Shown: positions 1 to 8,802, counted from the first letter of the stretch. The stretch is DNA of 64,000 bases from Carboxydocella thermautotrophica (GCA_003054495.1 CP028514.1:1651501-1715500), one strand, 5' to 3'. The notes: generated by a model from the letters alone, not told the origin. A program made the numbers and translations.

Positions 1-1244
1 GCGCCCTTGCTGATCCGCAACCAGCACAGATCCCGCTGGGCCACGTGCCAGAGACCTTCACCATAGTTGATGAAGTAATGGATCCGTCTTTCCAGCACTG
101 GCTCGAAGTCTTCCTGCATCTTGCGGCCAGCTACATCGACAATAATTCCGATAGGATAGGCCTTGCCTTCTTCCATCTGATCCACATCAGGTCCAATCAG
201 TTCGATCTTATGGTCTTCCACATCATCCAGTGGCATCATCCGCACCAGTTCGAAGCCAGGCTTACGGCCACCGCCGAATTCCACATACATATCTTTCTTA
301 CGGATGGATTCCCCTTCGAAGGCAGGACCGATGGTGACCGGTACGGGAATATCCACGATTTTGAGCTTGATGCCCCGCAGTTCCATGGCCACCTGGACCA
401 TTTTCTTGTAATCCTTTTCAGTCACAAACCAGTCAGGCAGCTCTTCCTCCAGATCCTGGTCGGTGATGCAGGGGAAACCGAGGTCAATGGCACCAAAACC
501 GGCAGCAATCCGCACCTGATCCAGTTCGCCCAGGAAGAGGACGAAAGCACGAACCCGGCGAGCCTGGTAGTCCAGCATTTCTTCCCGGCGGCCAGGTTTG
601 ATACCCCCGAAAGCCAGACCAGCGCGCAAGGCGAAGTTAACAGCATGAATAACCTGAGTGAAATCCCCCAGCGGGAAAGCAATATAATCGGTACCCAGTT
701 TGATGCCGGCCTCAATACACTGTTCGATCACTTCATTGCACAGCATCAACATCATGCCTTTGGATTGCAGGTCCTTGATCATTGCAGCCAGCTCTTCTGT
801 ACTGCGGGCCTTACCGACAATAACTGCAACCCCGGGAATAGTAAAGTCAACCAGAGGTACACCGAATTTCCGCAAAATCCGGTCATTGAGGAAACCGGTG
901 AAATAGTCACCCGCATAGGGATCATTGCCGTTAACATACTTAATAGCCTCAATTACTTCGGCAGCATAGAGGGTGGCTTCTCCGGCCAGTTTGGCATTTT
1001 CAAAAGTAAGAGCCTCTCTCAGGTACTGGTTTTCCACCCGGCTCAGAATGGGCGGCAGATCACCCAGTTTGGTCACTTCTTCCCCGCTCAGGGAGAGCAT
1101 AACCGGCAATTTATAGGCCGTATCCGGATAGGCGATAGGCGCTTCCGGACCATACTCCTGCAGAGCTTTGTCCAGCAAAATTTTCGCATAGCCAAGAGCG
1201 ATTATCGCTCCCTCATATGCATCTTTAAACAAAGTCTGTGACAT
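1..1244 (-). CDS. acsB: Acetyl-CoA synthase subunit AcsB, 3'-truncated by window edge
   Basis: Acetyl-CoA synthase of the CODH/ACS complex joins CO, a methyl group from the corrinoid protein and CoA into acetyl-CoA in the cytoplasm. The minus strand reads through 414 codons from an ATG at 1244 and runs off the window. The residues match the AcsB N-terminal half, including YPDTAY, ELTFENA-like, GPAFEGESIRK and KMQEDFEPVLERRIHY. The A-cluster cysteines lie in the C-terminal part (about 730 residues in the family) and are not in view. The start follows an AGGAGGA Shine-Dalgarno. The gene lies 40 bases after acsA and is presumably cotranscribed with cooC-acsA. Identity is firm. The remaining carbonyl-branch genes are not in the window. 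Confidence 0.95.
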   Translation of the reverse strand, partial: MSQTLFKDAYEGAIIALGYAKILLDKALQEYGPEAPIAYPDTAYKLPVMLSLSGEEVTKLGDLPPILSRVENQYLREALTFENAKLAGEATLYAAEVIEAIKYVNGNDPYAGDYFTGFLNDRILRKFGVPLVDFTIPGVAVIVGKARSTEELAAMIKDLQSKGMMLMLCNEVIEQCIEAGIKLGTDYIAFPLGDFTQVIHAVNFALRAGLAFGGIKPGRREEMLDYQARRVRAFVLFLGELDQVRIAAGFGAIDLGFPCITDQDLEEELPDWFVTEKDYKKMVQVAMELRGIKLKIVDIPVPVTIGPAFEGESIRKKDMYVEFGGGRKPGFELVRMMPLDDVEDHKIELIGPDVDQMEEGKAYPIGIIVDVAGRKMQEDFEPVLERRIHYFINYGEGLWHVAQRDLCWLRISKG

Positions 1245-1284
1245 CTTTCCTCCTCCTTACCTTCCAATATGGGCTGTTGAGATG

Positions 1285-3240
1285 TTACTTACCAGCCAGT
1301 TCAGCAGCCTGGGCCAAAGCCTTTTTGCGGATGCGCAGACGCCATGCCCGTTCTTCCAGTTTGTTCAGCATCTTTTCAGCAGCCTTTTCATAATCCTGTT
1401 CCAGAATCAGGTAGCCACCAAAGACATCTTCAGCGATATTGGTGACCACTCCATAGACCAGTTTGGAGCCTTCCACAGGAACCAGGGTACCGACATGAAC
1501 AGGCATGCCCAGAGTTACACACCAGCTACCAATGGCAATGGCCTTCTCACTCATAGCCTCAGGCGCAGATGCCACCCAGGGAACTCTTGGTGTATCTACC
1601 CCCAGTTCATCCGCCATCAGCATCAACAAGTCGCTGGCCCGGCTATTATCAACACAGGAACCCATATGGAAAACCAAAGGAAGCTTTTCGCTGATCTTAC
1701 CGGCATTGGCTTCATTCAAGCGATTCAGGAAAGCCTTCAGGCCAGGACCGGCAAATTCCTCAACCGCCTCACCGTTCAGCAGGCCATGTTTAGCAAAAGC
1801 TTGCGCTGAACAGCCTGTTGCCACTACGAACACATCATTGGCTACCATTTTCTTAATCACGCCAATGTGTTTTTCATCCTGCACACCTTTCAGGTTGTTA
1901 CAACCGGCGAAAAGCGCCACACCCTTGATTTCACCATTCAAAATGGCATCAGTTAAGACACTGATCGGACGCTCGGGATTGATGGCAGCGAAAATCTCCA
2001 GTAATGCCTCCAGACTCCAGCCACCGACAACCTTGTTCTTGATTTGCGGGATATAGACCTTTTGACCATCTCTTTCTTTGTAGTTTTCAATGGCCAGACG
2101 GATAACCTTGCGGGCATTTTCCATGGCATCTTCTTCATTGAAATAAACATGATAGGCACCAGGAATCTTGGCGATATCGGAAGTAGTAATCAATTTGGTA
2201 TGGAAGCATTCACAGACCGCCTGCAAGCCGGGCATAATACACTGAACATCTACTACCATGGCATCTAAGGCCCCGGTCATAATGGCCAGTTCCTGAGAGC
2301 CAAAGCTAGTAGCAATGGGCACACCCTGGCGCATCAGAACCTCGTTACCGGTACAGCAGATACCTACACAGTTGATGCCTTCAGCCCCGGCAGCTTTGGC
2401 TTCAGCTTCCATTTCCTTGGCAGCCCGGACAATCAGTTCACTCAAGAGGGGGTTGTGACCGTGAACAGCGATATTGACTTTGTTTTCCTTGATTACCCCC
2501 AGGTTAGCTTCAGTGACAGTGGGGACAGGAGTGCCGAAAATCACGTCAGACAGATCAGTACTGATATGCATGCCGGTATAGTCACCCATAGCAGCTTTCA
2601 GACCACCAAAGATAATGGATACAGGATCAGCATCCATACCCATGTGAGTCTGGCTTAACAGTTCTACGATAGCACTATTGATACCTGCAGGCATGGTCTT
2701 AGTTTCCCGCAGTTTCTTGACCCGGCCTTCGGTAACAGTTGTTTTAACCCAGGTGGCCTCACCGAAACCGCTGAGTCGCTGATAATCTTCCAGAGCTGCC
2801 AGAGCCACTTCCTTGGCCAGTTGCTCAGGGGTTTTCCCTTCGGTTTCGATACCGATTCTTGCGGCGATTTTCTTCAGTTTGTTGATATCCTTAATTTCAT
2901 AGTCCTTGGTCTTGCCTTCAGCAACATGCAGTAATGCCATTGCAATATGCCGACCATGATCGGAGTGAGCAGATGCACCACCCGCTACTGCGCGTACCAG
3001 GTTACGAGCCACAATAGTATAGTCAGTAGCTCCACAAATACCCTTGTTGCCACCCTGTTTTTTGGGCATAATCCGACACGGGCCCTGGATACAAATCCGG
3101 CAACAAATACCATTACTGCCGAAACCACACTGAGGCGACTGGGCTTTGGCCCGATCAAAAGCGGTAAAAATGTTCAATTCACTAGCCCGGCTCAGCATCT
3201 GCAACACACCGGGGTCAATGGACTTTTTTTGTTCGCTCAT
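1285..3240 (-). CDS. acsA: Anaerobic CO dehydrogenase catalytic subunit (AcsA/CooS)
   Basis: Ni-Fe CO dehydrogenase interconverts CO and CO2; paired with AcsB it supplies or consumes CO for acetyl-CoA synthesis. The 651 residues are normal length for the CooS/AcsA family. The N-terminal cysteines C38 and C46 fit the intersubunit D-cluster, and C47, C50, C55 and C69 fit the B-cluster. VHGHNP carries the C-cluster histidine, and later GICCTGNE, FAGCNN, ATGCSA and MGSCVD supply C-cluster cysteines. An AGGAGG site precedes the ATG. It sits between cooC, its nickel-insertion ATPase, and acsB, so the ACS-linked form is more likely than a hydrogenase-linked CooS. Confidence 0.95.
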   Translation of the reverse strand: MSEQKKSIDPGVLQMLSRASELNIFTAFDRAKAQSPQCGFGSNGICCRICIQGPCRIMPKKQGGNKGICGATDYTIVARNLVRAVAGGASAHSDHGRHIAMALLHVAEGKTKDYEIKDINKLKKIAARIGIETEGKTPEQLAKEVALAALEDYQRLSGFGEATWVKTTVTEGRVKKLRETKTMPAGINSAIVELLSQTHMGMDADPVSIIFGGLKAAMGDYTGMHISTDLSDVIFGTPVPTVTEANLGVIKENKVNIAVHGHNPLLSELIVRAAKEMEAEAKAAGAEGINCVGICCTGNEVLMRQGVPIATSFGSQELAIMTGALDAMVVDVQCIMPGLQAVCECFHTKLITTSDIAKIPGAYHVYFNEEDAMENARKVIRLAIENYKERDGQKVYIPQIKNKVVGGWSLEALLEIFAAINPERPISVLTDAILNGEIKGVALFAGCNNLKGVQDEKHIGVIKKMVANDVFVVATGCSAQAFAKHGLLNGEAVEEFAGPGLKAFLNRLNEANAGKISEKLPLVFHMGSCVDNSRASDLLMLMADELGVDTPRVPWVASAPEAMSEKAIAIGSWCVTLGMPVHVGTLVPVEGSKLVYGVVTNIAEDVFGGYLILEQDYEKAAEKMLNKLEERAWRLRIRKKALAQAAELAGK

Positions 3241-3289
3241 TCCCTTCCAAACCTCCTTAATCGTTTGTTACAGGTTAAAACCATGCTAA

Positions 3290-4066
3290 TTAAATATCCC
3301 TGTTCCCTACCTCCTCCTCCAGCCTTTTCTTAATCTCTTTTAAAGTTTTATAGATAATCCCTTGCGGGCTGATGGCAACCCCGTCTTCCATCGCAGTGTC
3401 CACAGCCTCGTCATCATAGGGAATAATACCTAACAATAAATCCTGAGGCAGTTTACTGCTTAAAAACTCTTTTTCCTTCTCAGTTCTGACTTTATTACCG
3501 ATAAAATAAACCCGGTTAATTCCCAGATCTTCGGACATTTTCTTCACCTGCAGAGCAGTGCCGACACTGTTCAGGGAAGGTTCTACCACTACCAGCATGG
3601 CATCCACTCCACGGGCTGTGCCCCGGGATAAATGTTCTATACCGGCCCCCATATCCAGGATAACCACATCATTTCTGTCCAGCAACAGGGAATTAACAAC
3701 AGAATTAAGAAAACTGTTTTCTTTACAATAACAGGCTTCACCGCCTTTTTTCAAGCCCCCCATCCGCAAAAAGTTAATATTGTCCTTTTTCAGGCAATAC
3801 TCCTCCAGAATCTCATCCACATCTGGATTCAAGGTGAAAAAAGCGCCCCCGCCGGCGTTCTTGGCATCGATGATTTCCTTCAGTTCGATGACCGGCCGGT
3901 GTTCCTGAGCAACCTGGCGCTCAATGCCAACCCCCTGAGCCAAACAGGCATCAGGGTCAGCATCAATGGCAAAAACCCGGGGATGATCTTCAGCAAAAAT
4001 CCTTACCAGCGTTGATGCAATCGTCGTTTTACCTACTCCGCCTTTTCCTGAGATGGCCAGCTTCAT
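3290..4066 (-). CDS. cooC: CODH nickel-insertion ATPase CooC
   Basis: CooC is a MinD/SIMIBI-type dimeric ATPase that helps insert nickel into the C-cluster of CO dehydrogenase. The 258-residue protein starts with a deviant Walker A motif, GKGGVGKTT (residues 7-15). It carries the CYC metal-binding pair at about 113-115 that bridges the CooC dimer, and a VVILDMGAG Walker B-like segment. A GGGGTG site precedes the ATG. It is the first gene of the cooC-acsA-acsB unit, and two sigma-H-like promoters lie in the 233 bases upstream. A general MinD-like partition protein is ruled out by the CXC motif and the neighbours. Confidence 0.93.
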   Translation of the reverse strand: MKLAISGKGGVGKTTIASTLVRIFAEDHPRVFAIDADPDACLAQGVGIERQVAQEHRPVIELKEIIDAKNAGGGAFFTLNPDVDEILEEYCLKKDNINFLRMGGLKKGGEACYCKENSFLNSVVNSLLLDRNDVVILDMGAGIEHLSRGTARGVDAMLVVVEPSLNSVGTALQVKKMSEDLGINRVYFIGNKVRTEKEKEFLSSKLPQDLLLGIIPYDDEAVDTAMEDGVAISPQGIIYKTLKEIKKRLEEEVGNRDI

Positions 4067-4114
4067 TCCATCACCCCCTATTTCAGAAAATTTCTAATAA
4101 TATTAACTTAATTA

Positions 4115-4141
4115 TTTCGTCGTTGTCAACAAAAATCCTGC
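4115..4141 (-). promoter_or_regulatory. Sigma-H-type promoter, proximal, before cooC
   Basis: On the minus strand: -35 GCAGGATTT (4133-4141), an 11-base spacer, -10 GACGAAA (4115-4121), about 50 bases before the cooC start. It matches RNAGGAWWW-N11/12-RNNGAAW, the sigma-H pattern known from Bacillus. Confidence 0.7.
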
Positions 4142-4214
4142 TAGGTGTTGAAAAATAATCTTGAAATGTTGTTTCTGTTATACAAATGGTCAGGTCGGGT
4201 TATTAATAATTATA

Positions 4215-4241
4215 TTTCGACACAAATTGTTAATTCCCTGC
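4215..4241 (-). promoter_or_regulatory. Sigma-H-type promoter, distal, before cooC
   Basis: On the minus strand: -35 GCAGGGAAT (one mismatch), an 11-base spacer, -10 GTCGAAA (4215-4221). It lies exactly 100 bases upstream of the proximal element, suggesting two start sites for the CODH/ACS unit. Confidence 0.5.
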
Positions 4242-4269
4242 TAGTTCCCAAAAAATTCTGAAAATAAAT

Positions 4270-4300
4270 ACAAAAAGAAAAGATACCCGCACTTGCGGGC
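4270..4300 (-). terminator. Rho-independent terminator after the 326-residue envelope protein gene
   Basis: On the minus strand a CCCGC-AAGT-GCGGG hairpin (4286-4299) is followed by TATCTTTTCTTTTTG. It ends the upstream unit before the cooC promoters. Confidence 0.7.
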
Positions 4301-5280
4301 TAAAAAAGCAAATATCTTTTTCGGAGTATCCTGTATTCAATAATTAACAACAAAATAGAAAGAATAATCAGCGCTCCTGCTACACCGCGCCAGAACAGGA
4401 TTTGCCTCAAATTTTTAGTTAATCTATTGTGCAGCTCCCGTTCCCTTTGTTGCCAATTGGCCTGCTGAGTGGCAATGTTTTTTATAGTAGTCTCGTTGTC
4501 TCTGATTACTTTTTCTTTTTCAGCCAGCATCTCATAAACCCGGGCCAGAGATTGTTGCCAGAGGGAAATTTCTTTCTGCCATAACCGCAGTTCACTGTTC
4601 TGTCCTAATGCCAGCGACGGTAACGGTGGACTTGACAGCCGTCGATTTACCCAGGCCTCCAGTACCTGATTGTAAATTTCTCCCGGTAATATTAAACTCT
4701 GGTCACGAGGCATAAGCCCAGGCCCTTTCCAGATTGACAGGTAATTGCTTGAGTCTTTAATATTTATTACTAACAGCGTTCCGGGCCAGACGCCAGCCTG
4801 GTAGATTGAGCCATAGAGATTCAGCAATTGCTTGTTTAATCTGCTCAAATATTGACTGCTGGCAACAAGTTGAACCTTCAAAAACTCCGGTTTTTCGGCT
4901 GCCCAGGAAACTTTAGCCCGGTTGAGGATTTCCTCAGACGCATCCTGAACAATCTTGTCATAAGCTTGAGTAGCCTCCTGGTTACTGTAAAGGGAATCGG
5001 CCAGATAAAGATATGCCTGCAGTTCAGCTGCGGGTTTCATATCTCGCACATTATCGGGATCAGGTATTTGCAGCCAAATACCTTCCCCGGCTAAAGCTCT
5101 AACCGCCGATAAATTGCTGATTTTTTTACTGTCACCGGTAATGTCAATGATGATTGTGTGTTGTAAACGTCTTTCTTCTGCCTGCCTTTTTTCCTCATCA
5201 GGCGGATTCGCCAGAACCGGTTGAGCCAAAGCCAGGTACAATAATAACAAAACAAATAATCCAGTTTTATTTCTGAGCAT
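4300..5280 (-). CDS. Unknown exported, membrane-anchored protein
   Basis: I do not recognise this 326-residue protein. It has a cleavable-looking signal peptide (residues 1-24, ending VLANPP) and a charged segment. A central soluble domain of about 160 residues includes LLVINIKDSSNYL. A probable coiled coil (about 225-285) is rich in K/E/Q, and a C-terminal membrane helix (about 293-313) is followed by a basic tail. That suggests a protein exposed outside the membrane and held by its C-terminus. The central part loosely recalls TPM-type domains (G-x-G after a hydrophobic strand), but this is a guess. It lies downstream of another unknown membrane-anchored protein. Its stop codon abuts a terminator. 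Confidence 0.75.
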   Translation of the reverse strand: MLRNKTGLFVLLLLYLALAQPVLANPPDEEKRQAEERRLQHTIIIDITGDSKKISNLSAVRALAGEGIWLQIPDPDNVRDMKPAAELQAYLYLADSLYSNQEATQAYDKIVQDASEEILNRAKVSWAAEKPEFLKVQLVASSQYLSRLNKQLLNLYGSIYQAGVWPGTLLVINIKDSSNYLSIWKGPGLMPRDQSLILPGEIYNQVLEAWVNRRLSSPPLPSLALGQNSELRLWQKEISLWQQSLARVYEMLAEKEKVIRDNETTIKNIATQQANWQQRERELHNRLTKNLRQILFWRGVAGALIILSILLLIIEYRILRKRYLLF

Positions 5281-5355
5281 AGACTGGCCCCCTTTATCGT
5301 CCTACTTCGTTAACATATATATAAGCCAGTCCAGCTCAATATGACTACCAGTCCA

Positions 5356-5928
5356 TTATTTAGCTCGTACCACTTCCACCATTTTCATAATGATGGGTCT
5401 GGGAACCTGATATAGTTGCCAGTTCTGGTCTTCAAAACTCTTTCTGACAAAGAGTGTTCCTGCACTCTTCCCACCTATTGCCACTACGATATGATCACCG
5501 TTGATTTTCAACTTGTTGCGGTTTTGGAGTTGCTGAACATCCATCAGAAAAGCGCCAAAAGAAGGTACAGCACTCTTGACCACATTAATATTGGGAGGCA
5601 AGCCGCCGCTGTTTTTCATAATCTCTTTGGCTTTAGCTGGATCTGTTACATCCCCTTCGGGTATGATAGCATTCTTGAACTGGCCAGCTTCCGCAAAATA
5701 GACAGCTTCTTCTAACAACTTCTTGACTTTAGGATAAAGGGGGTGGTCACTGCCCATAATGATATCATTGCCCTGATTGTAGAGTATGATTTGACCCATA
5801 GTAATTGCAGGCACTTTTTCCTCTTTAACCTGTTGCGGCTGCTTCAGCCCCAAAAAATAATAAAGGAGACCAATTCCGATTAGTATTATGACTACTACAA
5901 CAGCTAATGTATATTTTCTTTTTTTCAT
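5356..5928 (-). CDS. Unknown single-helix membrane protein
   Basis: An unrecognised 190-residue protein with a basic start and one membrane helix (about residues 8-28), then a soluble extracytoplasmic domain. The domain contains IILYNQGNDIIMG, a predicted alpha-beta stretch, and GDHIVVAIGGKSAG near the C-terminus. I chose the ATG at 5928 because GGAGGTGATAGGA sits just before it; an in-frame start lies five codons upstream. A sigma-H-like promoter overlaps the region immediately upstream, giving a very short leader. It may be cotranscribed with the unknown anchored protein that follows. No cysteines or catalytic motifs stand out. Confidence 0.72.
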   Translation of the reverse strand: MKKRKYTLAVVVVIILIGIGLLYYFLGLKQPQQVKEEKVPAITMGQIILYNQGNDIIMGSDHPLYPKVKKLLEEAVYFAEAGQFKNAIIPEGDVTDPAKAKEIMKNSGGLPPNINVVKSAVPSFGAFLMDVQQLQNRNKLKINGDHIVVAIGGKSAGTLFVRKSFEDQNWQLYQVPRPIIMKMVEVVRAK

Positions 5929-5949
5929 TCCTATCACCTCCAAACAAAA

Positions 5950-5976
5950 TTTCTACAAAAAAAATGATTTTCCTGC
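5950..5976 (-). promoter_or_regulatory. Sigma-H-type promoter before the unknown membrane protein gene
   Basis: On the minus strand: -35 GCAGGAAAA (5968-5976), an 11-base spacer, -10 GTAGAAA (5950-5956). It abuts, back to back, the plus-strand promoter of the tRNA pair, so the two units diverge from about 5977. Confidence 0.6.
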
Positions 5977-6005
5977 TTGACGAAGCAGCAAGAGTGCGTT
6001 ATAAT
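5977..6005 (+). promoter_or_regulatory. Sigma-A promoter for tRNA-Tyr/tRNA-Leu
   Basis: TTGACG (5977-5982), a 17-base spacer and TATAAT (6000-6005), ending 14 bases before tRNA-Tyr. It is a near-consensus housekeeping promoter and contrasts with the sigma-H-like element on the other strand. Confidence 0.85.
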
Positions 6006-6019
6006 TTCAAATGTCTCAC

Positions 6020-6105
<86 letters not shown>

Positions 6106-6120
6106 TAAAATATAATTCGT

Positions 6121-6207
6121 GCGGACATGGCGGAATTGGCAGACGCGCTAGATTCAGGTTCTAGTGGGCTCACGCCCGTGGAGGTTCAAGTCCTCTTGTC
6201 CGCACCA
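6121..6207 (+). tRNA. tRNA-Leu (anticodon CAG), copy 1
   Basis: Acceptor stem GCGGACA/TGTCCGC, class II variable arm, anticodon CAG at 6155-6157, T-loop GGTTCAAGTCC and encoded CCA. It follows tRNA-Tyr by 15 bases. A second copy at 8931-9017 differs by one base in the variable arm. Confidence 0.95.
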
Positions 6208-6220
6208 AATCTGCAAACTA

Positions 6221-6248
6221 AATCCCCTAAGATGGGGATTTTTATTTT
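6221..6248 (+). terminator. Terminator of the tRNA-Tyr/tRNA-Leu unit
   Basis: AATCCCC-TAAGAT-GGGGATT followed by TTTATTTT on the plus strand. Confidence 0.8.
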
Positions 6249-6256
6249 ACCAGAGA

Positions 6257-6290
6257 AAAGGCCAGCGTCTACCCCCAAACGCTGGCCTCC
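6257..6290 (-). terminator. Terminator after the small gene at 6296
   Basis: On the minus strand GGCCAGCG and CGCTGGCC (6260-6287) form an 8-bp stem followed by TTTTCTCT. It converges with the tRNA terminator. Confidence 0.8.
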
Positions 6291-6295
6291 AAATA

Positions 6296-6490
6296 TTAAA
6301 CTTCACCAATTAGAAACAAATAATCATTATAATAGGTAAGTACTTTTTGCTGCAGCTGGCTGTCACCTACCTGTTTGGCATGCCGCATCAGACGCGTCAG
6401 AATCCGTTCCAGGTCCGGATCCTGCAAGTCCAGATCAACCAGCTCACCCAGCTCCTTCTGAATTTTGCCTGCCAGTTTTTCTACCGTCAT
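6296..6490 (-). CDS. Small unknown acidic helical protein
   Basis: A 64-residue protein starting MTVEKLAGKIQ. The ATG at 6490 is supported by GGGGAGGAACAAAAG directly before it; a longer reading upstream lacks a ribosome binding site and would overlap the asparaginase gene. The sequence looks wholly helical, with leucine-rich spacing and no signal peptide or cysteines. It follows the asparaginase gene by 25 bases and ends at a strong terminator, so the two are likely one transcript. Function unknown. Confidence 0.65.
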   Translation of the reverse strand: MTVEKLAGKIQKELGELVDLDLQDPDLERILTRLMRHAKQVGDSQLQQKVLTYYNDYLFLIGEV

Positions 6491-6515
6491 CTTTTGTTCC
6501 TCCCCTTTGATGTTT

Positions 6516-7517
6516 TTATCTGTGAAAAGCCAGTTTAAATACCGGCTTGATGGTCCCAACTACAGCATTATGAAAATTTTTAACTTCAACTTGCCAGTAG
6601 GAAGCCAGTTTATTTTTCTCGGTAGAAGTCAACCAGCCCAGCTGTTGTAAGGCCTCGATTAATATCGGCCCCAGGGCCCGCGGATTACCATCTGCGATTT
6701 TTAGCGCCAGGCCCTGGCCCTGGTCAACCAGGCCGACGCAATAGACCCCTTCATATCCCGATTTGGCCAGTAAACGCCCCCGGGTAACCTGCATCAAATC
6801 AGTACATATCCTGTCACTACCTGCGACATAGTAAGGAGAGGAGATCATTGCCCTTACTACTGTATCAGCCGCAGAAGTGCGATGAGACGAAACCAGTCGA
6901 GCATAAGCCATTGCCATACTTTTAAGGGGCAAATGAAAGACCGGCACCCCGCAGCCATCAACCCCAAGGCCAATATCTGTCACCGCCTGGTCCGTATAGT
7001 TACTTACCATATTAAGCATCTCTTGCTGAACGGGATGTTCAGGCAGCCAGTACCCCTGGGTATCCCAACCCTTACAACGAGCCAGGGCCAGCATGCCCAG
7101 GTGCTTGCCCGAACAGTTGGAGTGCCAGGGCTGGGGTTGTTCTCCCCGCTGCCGCATTTCTTGAGCTGTTGGCCGATGGGTTGGGTAATGTAAACCGCAA
7201 TGCAGTTCTGTTACATCAGCCTGGATTTTGGCAGCCAACTGCTGAGCTACCCGGATATGCTCCGGCTCAGCATTATGACTGGCACAAAGCAAAGCTATTT
7301 CTGCCGGTTCCAGGTCAAAGGTTTGCACTGCGCCTGCTTCGATTACCGCCAGAGCCTGTATTGGCTTGGCTGCTGAACGCCAGAAAGTTTTATAGTCAGG
7401 GTTTCCGACAGCCGCAAGGATAGTTCCATTGTGGTCAGTAACTACAATATGGCCGGTATGAACACTCTCTTCAAGTCCGTTGCGCAAAACCTGAGCTAAT
7501 ATTTCCACTTTATTCAT
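6516..7517 (-). CDS. Asparaginase (Rhizobium AnsA-type, PF06089 family)
   Basis: This 333-residue cytoplasmic protein belongs to the family typified by the thermolabile L-asparaginase of Rhizobium etli, unrelated in sequence to the E. coli enzymes. Visible family marks are WRSAAKPIQALA near residue 47, CASHNAEPEH, HSNCSGKHLGMLA and GVDGCGVPVFHLPL. It would hydrolyse asparagine to aspartate and ammonia, or a related amide. AAGGAGG stands very close to the ATG. A sigma-H-like promoter lies 26 bases upstream. The substrate is inferred from the family only. Confidence 0.85.
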   Translation of the reverse strand: MNKVEILAQVLRNGLEESVHTGHIVVTDHNGTILAAVGNPDYKTFWRSAAKPIQALAVIEAGAVQTFDLEPAEIALLCASHNAEPEHIRVAQQLAAKIQADVTELHCGLHYPTHRPTAQEMRQRGEQPQPWHSNCSGKHLGMLALARCKGWDTQGYWLPEHPVQQEMLNMVSNYTDQAVTDIGLGVDGCGVPVFHLPLKSMAMAYARLVSSHRTSAADTVVRAMISSPYYVAGSDRICTDLMQVTRGRLLAKSGYEGVYCVGLVDQGQGLALKIADGNPRALGPILIEALQQLGWLTSTEKNKLASYWQVEVKNFHNAVVGTIKPVFKLAFHR

Positions 7518-7543
7518 GACCTCCTTGCCATCTAACTTTATTA

Positions 7544-7570
7544 TTTCGCTGTTTTCTGCTAAAATCCTAC
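7544..7570 (-). promoter_or_regulatory. Sigma-H-type promoter before the asparaginase gene
   Basis: On the minus strand: -35 GTAGGATTT (7562-7570), an 11-base spacer, -10 AGCGAAA (7544-7550). It is the weakest -10 match of the set. Confidence 0.5.
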
Positions 7571-7617
7571 TTATAAACCTGTGAACAATTTCATTAAGTA
7601 AGCGGGAGGGATTATAC

Positions 7618-8793
7618 TTGTATCCAACTCTAACCCTGGCCCCGGGCCGGCAAAAGCGCCTGTCTACCGGTCATCCCTGGGTCTATGCTACCGAAATTGC
7701 TTCGGTCGACCCCAGAATTGAGCCCGGCTCAATTGTCGATGTCGTAGATTTCCGTGGCCGTTTTATCGGCCGCGGTTATTACAATCCCCGTTCCCAGATT
7801 GCTGTCAGGCTGCTTACCCGCAAAGATGAAACTATCGACCGGGAATTTTTTCGACAAAAATTGCTGTATTGCCTGAAACACCGGCAAAAAGTAATGCCCG
7901 AGGCAACTTCCTACCGCCTGGTTTTTGGCGAAGCAGACTTCTTGCCCGGGCTTATCATTGACAAGTTTGAAGACTACCTGGTCATGCAGGTATTAACCCT
8001 GGGCATGGAAAAACAAAAGCAGCTCCTTACCGAATTACTGGTGGAACTGTTGCAGCCCAGGGCAATCTATGAACGCAATGACGTCAATGTTCGGGAGCTA
8101 GAAGGCCTGGCTCAAGTTAAAGGTGTCCTCTATGGAGAGTTTCAACCTGAAGTAATAATCAAAGAAAACGGTCTCTCCTTCCTGGTCGATATGGAAAATG
8201 GCCAAAAAACCGGCTATTTCCTGGATCAGAAGGAGAACCGGGCTGCCATTGCCCCTTATGTTAAAGACAGAACAGTGCTGGATTGTTTTTGTCACACTGG
8301 CTCCTTTACTGTTCATGCTGCCCACTATGGTGCCCGCTCCGTTCTGGCTCTGGATATATCGGAGCACGCCATTGAAACAGCCCGGAGAAATGCCTCCCTG
8401 AATGGATTAGAAAACAGCTGCAGTTTTCAAGTAGGCAATGCCTTTGATGTGCTGCGGGAAATGGACAGGGAAAAACGCCGCTTTGATGTTATAATTCTTG
8501 ATCCCCCTGCTTTTACCAAAAGTAAGCAAACTCTGGAAGGCGCCGTTCGGGGCTACAAGGAAATTAACTTAAGGGCAATGAAATTATTACCACCTTCCGG
8601 TATTTTGATCACCTGCTCCTGTTCTTATCACATGCAGGAGGACTTATTTCTGGAAGTAATTGAAAGCGCTGCTCTTGATGTAGGACGGCAAGTGCGCCTG
8701 CTGGAGTTAAGGCGACAATCCAAAGATCACCCCATTTTGCTGGCTGCCAAAGAGACCTATTACTTGAAGTTCTTAATCCTAGAAATTCTTTAA
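7618..8793 (+). CDS. Class I rRNA methyltransferase, RlmI/YwbD family
   Basis: A 391-residue SAM-dependent methyltransferase, the only plus-strand protein gene here. An N-terminal PUA domain (residues 1-75, with HPWVYATEI) is followed by the RlmI-type fold. It has a SAM site DCFCHTGSFTVHAA (about 222-235), motif IV DPPAFTKSK, and CSCSYHM, a cysteine motif typical of m5C rRNA methyltransferases. By family it would methylate a cytosine in 23S rRNA; the exact site is not certain. The start is TTG at 7618, chosen because GGGAGGG stands seven bases upstream and the reading begins with the conserved LTLAPGRQKRL segment. Confidence 0.88.
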   Translation: MYPTLTLAPGRQKRLSTGHPWVYATEIASVDPRIEPGSIVDVVDFRGRFIGRGYYNPRSQIAVRLLTRKDETIDREFFRQKLLYCLKHRQKVMPEATSYRLVFGEADFLPGLIIDKFEDYLVMQVLTLGMEKQKQLLTELLVELLQPRAIYERNDVNVRELEGLAQVKGVLYGEFQPEVIIKENGLSFLVDMENGQKTGYFLDQKENRAAIAPYVKDRTVLDCFCHTGSFTVHAAHYGARSVLALDISEHAIETARRNASLNGLENSCSFQVGNAFDVLREMDREKRRFDVIILDPPAFTKSKQTLEGAVRGYKEINLRAMKLLPPSGILITCSCSYHMQEDLFLEVIESAALDVGRQVRLLELRRQSKDHPILLAAKETYYLKFLILEIL

Positions 8794-8802
8794 AACAAAC
8801 TC

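Noticed and set aside
45-1241. A long plus-strand reading frame opposite acsB, and similar plus-strand frames opposite the cytochromes
   Set aside because: They mirror the real minus-strand genes, have no ribosome binding sites or known motifs, and reflect codon bias of the opposite strand.
4067-4299. A CooA-type CO-responsive operator before cooC
   Set aside because: I found no convincing TGTC(A/G)-N6-(T/C)GACA inverted repeat in the gap.
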